A stretch of 15,955 nt of DNA, from NCBI GenBank assembly GCA_964346495.1, contig CAYFUW010000048.1, forward strand, positions 1 to 15,955, read 5' to 3'. The notes beneath the pieces were generated by a model, which saw nothing but the letters and a program-made list of their open reading frames with translations, did not search any database and was not told where the DNA came from. Positions 7,601 through 12,324 of the stretch are shown here, piece by piece (positions within the stretch are counted from its first letter, which is position 1; each line of letters starts with the position of its first letter). Both the position numbers and the translations under genes were made by a program. The stretch is from JBGZFC01 sp964346495 (GTDB taxonomy: Bacteria; Bacteroidota; Bacteroidia; Bacteroidales; Dysgonomonadaceae).

Positions 7601-7907
7601 TACTTTCGAGAATTTCTCTTGCCTGCGCACGAATCTCTTTCTCATTCATCCTGAACTCTTCAGAAAGTTGTTCCAGATAATCAGAGTCGTTGCCATGCAT
7701 CAAATTAAATAGTTCTTGCACAATACGGCTTTTCATCTCTTCCGTAGCTTTGTTTGTGAAAGTTACGGCGAGAATATGCCGATAGTTATTCGGTTTTGAA
7801 TACAATAGTCGTAAGTATTCGCCTGTTAATCGGTGTGTTTTGCCCGAACCTGCGGATGCTTTTATAACGTGTACAAATTCACGGTCAGATAATTCTTGAT
7901 TTTGCAT
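4623..7907 (-). CDS. UvrD/RecB-like helicase with C-terminal PD-(D/E)XK nuclease (AddA-like)
   Basis: This is a 1094-residue superfamily 1 helicase-nuclease of the AddA/RecB type, acting in double-strand break processing and recombination. The Walker A motif is ASAGSGKTHR near residues 17-26, followed by motif Ia (AVTFTNKATEEM). Motif II is DEFQDTS from D402, motif III is GDVKQSIYRWRNSD near 435, motif V is TIHKSKGLGFG around H764, and motif VI is LYVAFTRAKHQ with R845. The C-terminal nuclease has PDRV with D1036, VVDYK with D1049 and K1051, then a YKRQVSRYMQ helix, matching RecB-family nucleases and indicating an active site. The start ATG at 7905-7907 lies inside the upstream SUI1 gene (23-base overlap), so the two are probably translationally coupled. 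No AddB/RecC-like partner is in the window. Confidence 0.93.
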   Translation of the reverse strand: MQNQELSDREFVHVIKASAGSGKTHRLTGEYLRLLYSKPNNYRHILAVTFTNKATEEMKSRIVQELFNLMHGNDSDYLEQLSEEFRMNEKEIRAQAREILESILHDYSSFSISTIDRFFQQTMRAFTREIGITGGYNVEVDDTAYLPEVVDTLIYELDDPKNSDLAKWILDFMSSKIQNNQSWSIRNDILGLGKEIFKEKYKSLSLTDKEKIRDKKHLTEYRKTLQNVIKEFEDTLREIGNKGVEIMNKHGLVYSDFKGGKTQSKFRFFVKWANGETIDDDLTSDFENLSDNIDSWSTNTTKKLVKVTIQDAYNDGLNNVVKETAKHFKSYINYNSAKNILTYFYTLGILNDIQQRLQQIQQEQNILFLSDTNELLNKIIADSDLPFIYEKTGTRYNNYMIDEFQDTSAMQWKNFRPLIRESRDNNNLNLVVGDVKQSIYRWRNSDWRLLEDEIWNDLGRENIIPHILETNWRSDANVILFNNTIFSVSSQLLQTEYNQSLNSIPDGEFKENISKKITDVYAQVQQFVPKKKADSCGKVDITFLDNNDKENDWKSQALAALPHKIEELQREGFSLKDIAILVRYNNEAVEIAEYLLAYQEEHPDSKYKYDIISNEALVIANAQSIKAIIAILRWSKNKNDRTLKTKAIYEFYRFQSDITPDEALKSFLNGEPEPKFPNGTEEHLLEILRLPLYELVESFFALSKDKINNKENAYVQAFLDIVLSFSAQKTSNIADFLDWWDEKGYKKTMFLPDDQDAIRILTIHKSKGLGFGVVIMPFAEWSIDHGSSNNILWCRPNIAPFNDLSIVPIRYKADLVDTIFWKDYLEEKLFTYIDNLNLLYVAFTRAKHQISVFTLKPNKKTQTLVNISDLLWMSISRSKQIIGDADENQIDLEDYLQVEEKEAFFSIGQTDNIDKKGKESAENEFTNKKWQSIPFDNRLKLRFKSIGYFKESGKRNYGTLMHELISQVETFADIENAVNSKVISGELSESDRQQTIDELKQSLTLNDEIKSWYSGKYTILNEVVILHPKYSFSRPDRVMIGDNEVIVVDYKFGELQEEKYKRQVSRYMQHIKEMGYENVSGYLFYVKLGLLIEI

Positions 7908-8226
7908 AGCCCTCTTTTTGAAGAATATCTAAAACTTTTTGTCTGTGGTCGCCCTGCACAATTATCTCTCCATCTTTCGCAGAACCACCTACACCGCATT
8001 TGGTTTTCAGTAGTTTCCCAAGTGTTTCCAAATCATCGTTTGTGCCTACAAATCCTGTAACAAGTGTAACTGCTTTACCTTTTCTGTTTCGCTTGTCGAG
8101 AGAGATGCGAAGCGTTTGTTTCTCTTTGGGTAAAGTCTCTTGTTGTGTGTCATCTTCCTCTTCCTGATAGTGATAATCGGGATTGGTAGAGTAAACAATA
8201 TTCAGTCGTTTTTTCCAGTCGTTCAT
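7885..8226 (-). CDS. SUI1/eIF1 (YciH) family translation factor
   Basis: This 113-residue protein has a low-complexity acidic N-terminus (EEEDD around 22-26) and a SUI1 domain at about 37-110, visible as RKGKAVTLVTGF, a DDLETLGKLLK helix, then the signature KTKCGVGGSAKDGEIIVQGDH (74-94) and a C-terminal QKVLDILQ helix. It is the bacterial relative of eukaryotic initiation factor 1. E. coli YciH affects initiation fidelity in vitro, but the physiological role in Bacteroidetes is unclear. Its 3' end overlaps the helicase-nuclease start by 23 bases, making a two-gene operon read leftward from the 8227-8410 region. Confidence 0.92.
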   Translation of the reverse strand: MNDWKKRLNIVYSTNPDYHYQEEEDDTQQETLPKEKQTLRISLDKRNRKGKAVTLVTGFVGTNDDLETLGKLLKTKCGVGGSAKDGEIIVQGDHRQKVLDILQKEGYAKSRII

Positions 8227-8357
8227 TCTGTTATTATAATTAAGTGTTCGTTAAGCTTTGTTCAAATTAGCATATAAACATTCTTTATACTAAAATGAAC
8301 TTTAAAAAGTGAAATTATCACTATTACATATTCAATTAAATTGTGTATTTTAGCAGA

Positions 8358-8388
8358 CAAATATAAGAAGTAATAAAGAGTTGTAAAA
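8358..8388 (-). promoter_or_regulatory. Possible promoter for the SUI1-helicase operon
   Basis: On the minus strand a perfect -7 box TATATTTG (8358-8365) lies 19 bases downstream of TTTT (8385-8388), a 3-of-4 match to the -33 TTTG. The leader to the SUI1 start would be roughly 120 bases. The 8227-8410 spacer between the divergent SUI1 and nucleoside kinase genes is very AT-rich. On the plus strand only a one-mismatch -7 candidate (TATTTTAG, 8346-8353) is visible for the kinase gene. Confidence 0.4.
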
Positions 8389-8410
8389 ATAATTTTAAAC
8401 AAAAATATAA

Positions 8411-10078
8411 ATGCTTGAAACCGTAAAAATTCATTGTTTAAACACAAATGAGGAAAAAGAGGTGCCAATTGGCTCATCATTGGAACAGATAATTGATGTT
8501 TTTGAAGTAAAAATGCCCTATCTGATTGCTAACGCTAAAGTGAATAACAGAACAGAGTCGCTCTCTTACCGGGTTTACAATCCGAAAAGGGTGGAGTTTG
8601 TGGATATTAGTAATAATTCCGCAATGCGCACATATGTGCGTTCGCTCTGTTTTATTTTGGCAAAAGCGGTGGATGATGTGTTCCCAAATACTAAAATTTA
8701 TCTGGAACATGCTGTGTCGAAAGGCTATTATTTTGAAATAAACGGCGGTGTAGAGGTTGGCGAAACCGAATTGAATGCTATAAAAAACCGGATGCGTGAA
8801 ATTGTTGATGCCGATATCCCTTTTGTACAGGTAGAAGAAGAGACGGAGAAGGTAGTGAAACTGTTTCGCGAGCGTGGAATGGAAGACAAGGCGTTGTTAT
8901 TGGAAACGTCCGATTTTCTGTACGCACGATATTCAAAGTTGGATAACTATATCGATTACTACTACGGAAGTTTAACGCCTTCATCGGGATATATTACAAT
9001 ATTTGATATACAACCCTTAAACGGTGGTTTTTTGCTTCGTGTTCCAAATCGGGAGCATCCCGTGGAATTAGAACCTTTTGTGCGTCAGGATATGTTGTTG
9101 GAGGTGTATCGTGAGCAGTTGCGTTTCCTAAAAATTAGTAAACTGGATAATGTGAGCGATTTGAACAGAGCCAAGCGTGAAGATCGTATTCACGAAGTAA
9201 TTCAGGTAGCCGAGGCATATCAATCGAAACAGATTGGAAATATTGCAGAAAAGATTACACGAAAGTTTGATGAAGGTGTAAGAATTGTAGTTATTTCGGG
9301 TCCATCATCATCAGGTAAAACCACATTCCGCAAACGCCTTGAGATTCAGCTGATTGTGAATTCATTAAAGCCTGTGGGAATTTCACTCGACGATTATTTT
9401 GTAGAAAGAGATAAAACACCAATCGATGAGAATGGAGAAAGAGATTACGAGTCGCTTTACGCGTTAGATTTGGAATTGTTTGACCAACATTTAGTCGCGC
9501 TGTTGCAGGGGGATGAAATAGAGTTACCAACGTATAACTTTGTGAAAGGAAAACGCGAATATAAAAAGAATTTTCTCAAAATGGAGAAAAACAGCGTGCT
9601 GATTGTAGAGGGTATTCATGCTCTAAATCCTGAATTGACAAAGCATGTTCCTCGTGATAAGAAATTTATGGTCTATGTTTCGGCACTTACATCCATATCG
9701 TTAGATAATCACAACTGGATTCCTGCATCAGATAACAGATTGTTGCGCAGAATTGTTCGTGATTATCGTTATCGTGGCTATTCGGCTCAGGATACCATTT
9801 CCCGATGGGAGAGCGTACGCCGTGGAGAAGACAAATGGATATTCCCTTATCAGGAGAATGCAGATGTGATGTTCAACTCGGCAATGATTTACGAGTTAGC
9901 GGCTCTTCGTCGTCATGCCGAACCGATTCTTATGCGAGTTCCGCGCACCGTTCCCGAATATTCCGAAGCTTATCGTTTACTCAAATTTCTGAAATACTTT
10001 AACTATATTACCGACCGTGAACTTCCGCCAACATCGTTGTTGAGGGAGTTTTTGGGAGGAAGTAGTTTTAGATATTAA
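8411..10078 (+). CDS. Nucleoside (uridine-type) kinase fused to TGS and ThrRS-like domains
   Basis: The protein has 555 residues and three parts. Residues 1-65 resemble a TGS domain (VKIHCLNTNEEKEVPIGSSL). Residues about 70-240 resemble the second additional domain of threonyl-tRNA synthetase. Residues about 285-500 are a P-loop uridine kinase/phosphoribulokinase-type domain with Walker A GPSSSGKTT at 297-305, an SLDDYF motif after it and a VEGIHALNPEL stretch. This architecture recurs in Bacteroidetes and some other bacteria and is usually annotated as nucleoside kinase; it would phosphorylate a nucleoside such as uridine in salvage. What the tRNA-synthetase-like part contributes is unknown. 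ATG 8411 follows an A-rich leader with no Shine-Dalgarno, as is normal in this phylum. Confidence 0.88.
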   Translation: MLETVKIHCLNTNEEKEVPIGSSLEQIIDVFEVKMPYLIANAKVNNRTESLSYRVYNPKRVEFVDISNNSAMRTYVRSLCFILAKAVDDVFPNTKIYLEHAVSKGYYFEINGGVEVGETELNAIKNRMREIVDADIPFVQVEEETEKVVKLFRERGMEDKALLLETSDFLYARYSKLDNYIDYYYGSLTPSSGYITIFDIQPLNGGFLLRVPNREHPVELEPFVRQDMLLEVYREQLRFLKISKLDNVSDLNRAKREDRIHEVIQVAEAYQSKQIGNIAEKITRKFDEGVRIVVISGPSSSGKTTFRKRLEIQLIVNSLKPVGISLDDYFVERDKTPIDENGERDYESLYALDLELFDQHLVALLQGDEIELPTYNFVKGKREYKKNFLKMEKNSVLIVEGIHALNPELTKHVPRDKKFMVYVSALTSISLDNHNWIPASDNRLLRRIVRDYRYRGYSAQDTISRWESVRRGEDKWIFPYQENADVMFNSAMIYELAALRRHAEPILMRVPRTVPEYSEAYRLLKFLKYFNYITDRELPPTSLLREFLGGSSFRY

Positions 10079-10080
10079 AC

Positions 10081-10139
10081 ACCCCTTAATCCCCTGAAGG
10101 GGAGATTGGGGCATACAATAATATGGGATGAGTGATGAT
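10081..10139. repeat. CCCC...GGGG palindromic repeat, copy A
   Basis: This 59-base unit is 51/59 identical by my count to copy B at 10518-10576. Its core folds as a bulged palindrome: CCCC (10082-10085) pairs with GGGG (10108-10111), AAT (10088-10090) with ATT (10105-10107), and CCCCT (10091-10095) with AGGGG (10098-10102). It begins three bases after the kinase stop and runs into the first four codons of the DUF559 gene, whose ATG (10128) is part of the repeat. Confidence 0.85.
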
Positions 10140-10526
10140 TATAAAAATATGTTTTATGGTGCTGCACCGATTTTGTTTGAATTCGCGAAAAAGTTAAGAA
10201 ATAATCAAACAGAAGCGGAGCAGTATTTGTGGAATTATTTGAAAGGAAATCAAATTCTAAATGTTCGCTTTAAGCGACAACATCCTGTCCTTTATTTTGT
10301 GGCAGATTTTTATTGTCATAAAGCAAAATTGGTTGTAGAAATAGATGGTGGGTATCACAGATTACCAAAACAATATGAGTACGATATATGTAGAGATTCA
10401 GAACTGAGTCGATTGGGATTAGAGGTCCTTAGATTTACAAATCGGGAGGTTTTTCAAGAGACAGAAAAAGTGTTAGAGATAATTACCGATAAGGTAAAAC
10501 TTAGAATTGAAAATACCACCCCTTAA
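10128..10526 (+). CDS. DUF559 endonuclease-like protein
   Basis: This 132-residue protein has the DUF559 (Vsr-like, PD-(D/E)XK fold) pattern: an N-terminal helix KKLRNNQTEAEQYLWNYLKG, the strand RFKRQHPVLYFVADFYC with D60, the core KLVVEIDGGYH with E71, D73 and H77, and the closing LEVLRFTNREV (99-108). D60, E71 and D73 are the expected metal-binding acidic residues, so the fold looks intact. No substrate is known for most members. The ATG (10128) lies in repeat copy A, and the TAA (10524-10526) plus the last two codons lie at or in copy B, so the gene fits exactly between the repeats. An ATG at 10123 is in another frame and stops at once. It could be a selfish or repeat-linked nuclease, by analogy with RAYT genes and REP sequences; that part is inference. 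Confidence 0.85.
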   Translation: MSDDYKNMFYGAAPILFEFAKKLRNNQTEAEQYLWNYLKGNQILNVRFKRQHPVLYFVADFYCHKAKLVVEIDGGYHRLPKQYEYDICRDSELSRLGLEVLRFTNREVFQETEKVLEIITDKVKLRIENTTP

Positions 10527-10576
10527 TCCCCTAAAGGGGAGATTGGGATATACAATAATGAAAGATGAGTGATAAT
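10518..10576. repeat. CCCC...GGGG palindromic repeat, copy B
   Basis: This is the direct-orientation partner of copy A. It supplies the TAA stop (10524-10526) of the DUF559 gene. It also keeps the start-like segment ATG AGT GAT (10565-10573), identical to the first three codons of the DUF559 gene, followed by AAT and a short frame ending in TAA nine codons after the ATG. Copy B therefore looks like the 5' end of a second unit whose body is missing. Confidence 0.85.
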
Positions 10577-10629
10577 GCTGATTTTGTAATATAAAAGATT
10601 AAACTATGAATAAAAAAGATATATTATAT

Positions 10630-10651
10630 TCCCCTTCAGGGGATTAAGGGG
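10630..10651 (-). repeat. CCCC...GGGG palindromic repeat, copy C (inverted, truncated)
   Basis: Read on the minus strand it matches the first 22 bases of the copy A palindrome (CCCCTTAATCCCCTGAAGGG plus GA) without mismatch. It lacks the outer GGGG arm and the start-codon tail. It lies 53 bases after copy B, so copies A and B are direct and C is inverted. Confidence 0.8.
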
Positions 10652-10671
10652 GTTTTTACACAAAATTTCTC

Positions 10672-10679
10672 TACATTTG
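10672..10679 (+). promoter_or_regulatory. -7 promoter box of the first LRR lipoprotein gene
   Basis: TACATTTG matches the Bacteroidetes -7 consensus TAnnTTTG perfectly. No good -33 TTTG is found 19-21 bases upstream. The nearest T-run (10653-10657) gives a spacing of only about 15 and directly abuts repeat copy C. The start codon is at 10733. Confidence 0.45.
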
Positions 10680-10689
10680 CATTTAATTA

Positions 10690-10725
10690 ATCAATTACTA
10701 ATAATCCGGCAACGGAATAAAATTT
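10690..10725 (+). promoter_or_regulatory. Conserved leader with GNRA-loop hairpin, copy 1
   Basis: About 36 bases are nearly identical to 11686-11721, and both end 8 bases before a lipoprotein ATG. Inside, TCCG (10705-10708), loop GCAA and CGGA (10713-10716) form a short hairpin. In the second copy the stem is TTCG/CGGA and the loop GTAA, so both loops are GNRA type and the C-G to T-G change keeps pairing. It may be a translational control element or just duplicated leader. Confidence 0.5.
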
Positions 10726-10732
10726 TACAGAT

Positions 10733-11619
10733 ATGAAAAAAATATTTTTATTAATGGCAATGTTCTCAATATTATTTTTGAGTTGTGAAAAAAAGAAATA
10801 GAAGATGATACTTCATTACCTTATGTTGATGATGTCTGTTCTGTAATGGAAGACTTAAATTTTATGAGGTATTGTTATGATAATTTTGATGTGGACAAAG
10901 ACAAAAAAGTATCAATGTCAGAGGCAAAATTGGCAACCGAGATTAATGTAAATAGTATGGATATTAAATCATTAAAAGGTATCGAATATTTTAAAGCCAT
11001 AACTTATTTGAAATGTTTTAATAATAGGTTGAAATATTTAGATGTAAGTAAAAACAGTGCATTAACCGTTCTAGAATGTACTTATAATTATGATAATTTG
11101 GTTTATTTAGATGTCAGCCAAAACGCAGCATTAACCCATCTTTTTTGTTTTGCTAATGCTTTGACTAGTTTAGATGTCGGCAAAAGCTTAGAATTAACCC
11201 ATCTTTATTGTAATGCTAATAATTTGACTAATTTGGATGTCAGCAAAAACACAGCATTAATTGATCTTGATTGTTTTTCAAATTCTTTGACTAGTTTGGA
11301 TGTTAGCAATAACACAGCATTAACCCGTCTTTCTTGTGGTAGTAATGTTTTGACTAGTTTAGATGTCAGCCAAAACACAGCATTAACCCATCTTTATTGT
11401 GGTAGTAATACTTTAACAAGTTTGGATGTCAGTAAAAACACAGCATTAACCTATCTTGATTGTAATAATAATAACATGTCCGCAGAAGCGTTAAATTCTT
11501 TATTTGAGAGCTTGCCATATAATGAAAATGGAAGAATATTGTTCTTTAATAATCCTGGATCTGCAACTTGTGATAGGAGTATATATGAGGCAAAAGGGTG
11601 GAAAAATGTTGGTTGTTAA
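10733..11619 (+). CDS. EF-hand/LRR lipoprotein 1, frame broken at A7 tract
   Basis: ATG 10733 opens a lipoprotein signal peptide (MKKIFLLMAMFSILFLSC, Cys18) nearly identical in design to the paralogue at 11730, but the frame stops at TAG 10799-10801. The remainder lies in the -1 frame and aligns with the paralogue from the residues right after the lipobox (EIEDD..., DVCSVMEDLN). A shift at 10789-10795 gives about 295 residues: lipid anchor, a single EF-hand-like loop (FDVDKDKKVSMSEA), seven LRR units with consensus LTSLDVSKNTALTxLxCxSNx, and a C-terminal cap (EALNSLFESLP...NNPGSATCDRSIYEAKGW). It is probably a surface lipoprotein for protein or glycan contact. It may be a pseudogene, a sequencing error, or expressed by slippage. 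Reading only from ATG 10846 would leave out the signal peptide. Confidence 0.75.
10789..10795 (+). other. Slippery heptamer A AAA AAG at the frame break
   Basis: In the zero frame the codons are GAA AAA AAG AAA TAG, so the heptamer A AAA AAG sits exactly in the X XXY YYZ register used by known -1 frameshift sites such as E. coli dnaX. A -1 slip continues with GAA ATA GAA GAT GAT, which is the frame of the rest of the protein. I see no strong stimulatory hairpin within the next 40 bases and no clear internal Shine-Dalgarno. Loss of one A from an A8 run explains the same data. Confidence 0.5.
11029..11475 (+). repeat. 63-base tandem repeat array encoding LRR units
   Basis: Seven consecutive in-frame units, the first 69 bases and the other six 63 bases, each encode 21 residues of type LTSLDVSxNTALTxLxCxSNx. 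The last three units are most alike at DNA level. The paralogue at 12018-12143 has only two units, so copy number has changed between the paralogues. A multiple of three keeps the frame through gain or loss of units. Confidence 0.85.
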
Positions 11620-11685
11620 ATAGTTACGTAGTTTTGTGTAATAACTTGTAGTTTTAAGACAAATCGACTATACTTTATTAAAAAA

Positions 11686-11721
11686 ATCAATTACTAACAA
11701 TTCGGTAACGGAATAAAATTT
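11686..11721 (+). promoter_or_regulatory. Conserved leader with GNRA-loop hairpin, copy 2
   Basis: This repeats the 10690-10725 leader upstream of the second lipoprotein. The hairpin is TTCG (11701-11704), loop GTAA, CGGA (11709-11712). A -7-like TACTTTAT (11671-11678) lies at a position similar to the TACATTTG of copy 1, but is a weaker match. Confidence 0.5.
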
Positions 11722-11729
11722 ATACAAGA

Positions 11730-12287
11730 ATGAAAAGATTATTTTTATTAGTGATGTTTTTCTCAACTCTATTATTGAGTTGTGAAAAAGAAAAAGAAAT
11801 AGATGTAGATGATAACTTTGATGTGTGTTCAGCAATGGATGATTATAATTTTAAGAAGTATTGTTATAAATGTTTTGATGCAAACCGTGATGGTATAGTT
11901 TCTATGTTTGAAGCAAGCTTGGTTGATAAAATAGACTTGGAATCAGAGGGCATAAAATCATTAAAAGGAATTGAATATTTTACTAATCTAACACATTTAT
12001 ATTGTAATTTGAACTATTTGAAAGTTTTGGATGTCAGTAAAAATAGGGCTTTAACATTCCTTGCTTGTGGATCAAATGATTTAACCAGTTTAGATATTAG
12101 TAGTAATACTGAATTGGTTAGTCTTGTGTGTTCATATAATAATCTGTCAACAGAAGCATTAAATTCTTTATTCGAGAGTTTACCAATCACAGAGAATGGT
12201 TATATAAGTTTTTTTGATAACCCTGGATCTGCAACTTGTGATAGAAGCATATATGAAGCAAAAGGATGGGAAGGTTATGGAAAGTAA
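11730..12287 (+). CDS. EF-hand/LRR lipoprotein 2
   Basis: This is a 185-residue intact lipoprotein: the signal peptide ends in the lipobox LLLSC (Cys18), followed by the charged CEKEKEIDVDDN, whose early acidic residues resemble Bacteroidetes lipoprotein export signals for surface display. One EF-hand-like loop has D50, N52, D54, G55 and E61 (FDANRDGIVSMFEA). LRR units follow: an irregular first unit (SLKGIEYFTNLTHLYCNLNY), then LKVLDVS... and LTSLDIS... (12018-12143). The cap ESLPITENGYISFFDNPGSATCDRSIYEAKGW closely matches that of the neighbour. It is the product of a tandem duplication with lipoprotein 1. It has no A7 tract, because the equivalent codons are GAA AAA GAA AAA GAA. Calcium binding and ligand binding are inferred from motifs only. 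Confidence 0.88.
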   Translation: MKRLFLLVMFFSTLLLSCEKEKEIDVDDNFDVCSAMDDYNFKKYCYKCFDANRDGIVSMFEASLVDKIDLESEGIKSLKGIEYFTNLTHLYCNLNYLKVLDVSKNRALTFLACGSNDLTSLDISSNTELVSLVCSYNNLSTEALNSLFESLPITENGYISFFDNPGSATCDRSIYEAKGWEGYGK

Positions 12288-12296
12288 AGGATTATT

Positions 12297-12304
12297 TAGT
12301 TTTG
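12297..12304 (+). promoter_or_regulatory. Possible -7 box before mnmE
   Basis: TAGTTTTG fits TAnnTTTG and would give a leader of about 14 bases before the mnmE ATG, but no -33 TTTG is found at the proper distance. The same TAGTTTTG with flanking GTGTAATAA or GTGTTATAA occurs after lipoprotein 1 (11629-11636), so it may be only part of the duplicated downstream flank. Confidence 0.3.
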
Positions 12305-12324
12305 TGTTATAAATTGCAACTTAT

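Noticed and set aside
8262..8480. A 72-codon minus-strand frame between SUI1 and the nucleoside kinase
   Set aside because: It overlaps the kinase start and the AT-rich promoter region, has a Phe/Leu/Ile-rich random composition and no family features.
10081..10111. The CCCC...GGGG palindrome as an intrinsic terminator of the nucleoside kinase gene
   Set aside because: It lacks a T-tract, and the same unit recurs as copies B and C in other contexts including across the DUF559 stop codon, so a mobile repeat explains it better, although it might still slow transcription.
11029..11475. A regularly spaced repeat that could be taken for a CRISPR array
   Set aside because: The 63-base units are contiguous, in frame and code for LRRs; there are no unique spacers and no cas genes.
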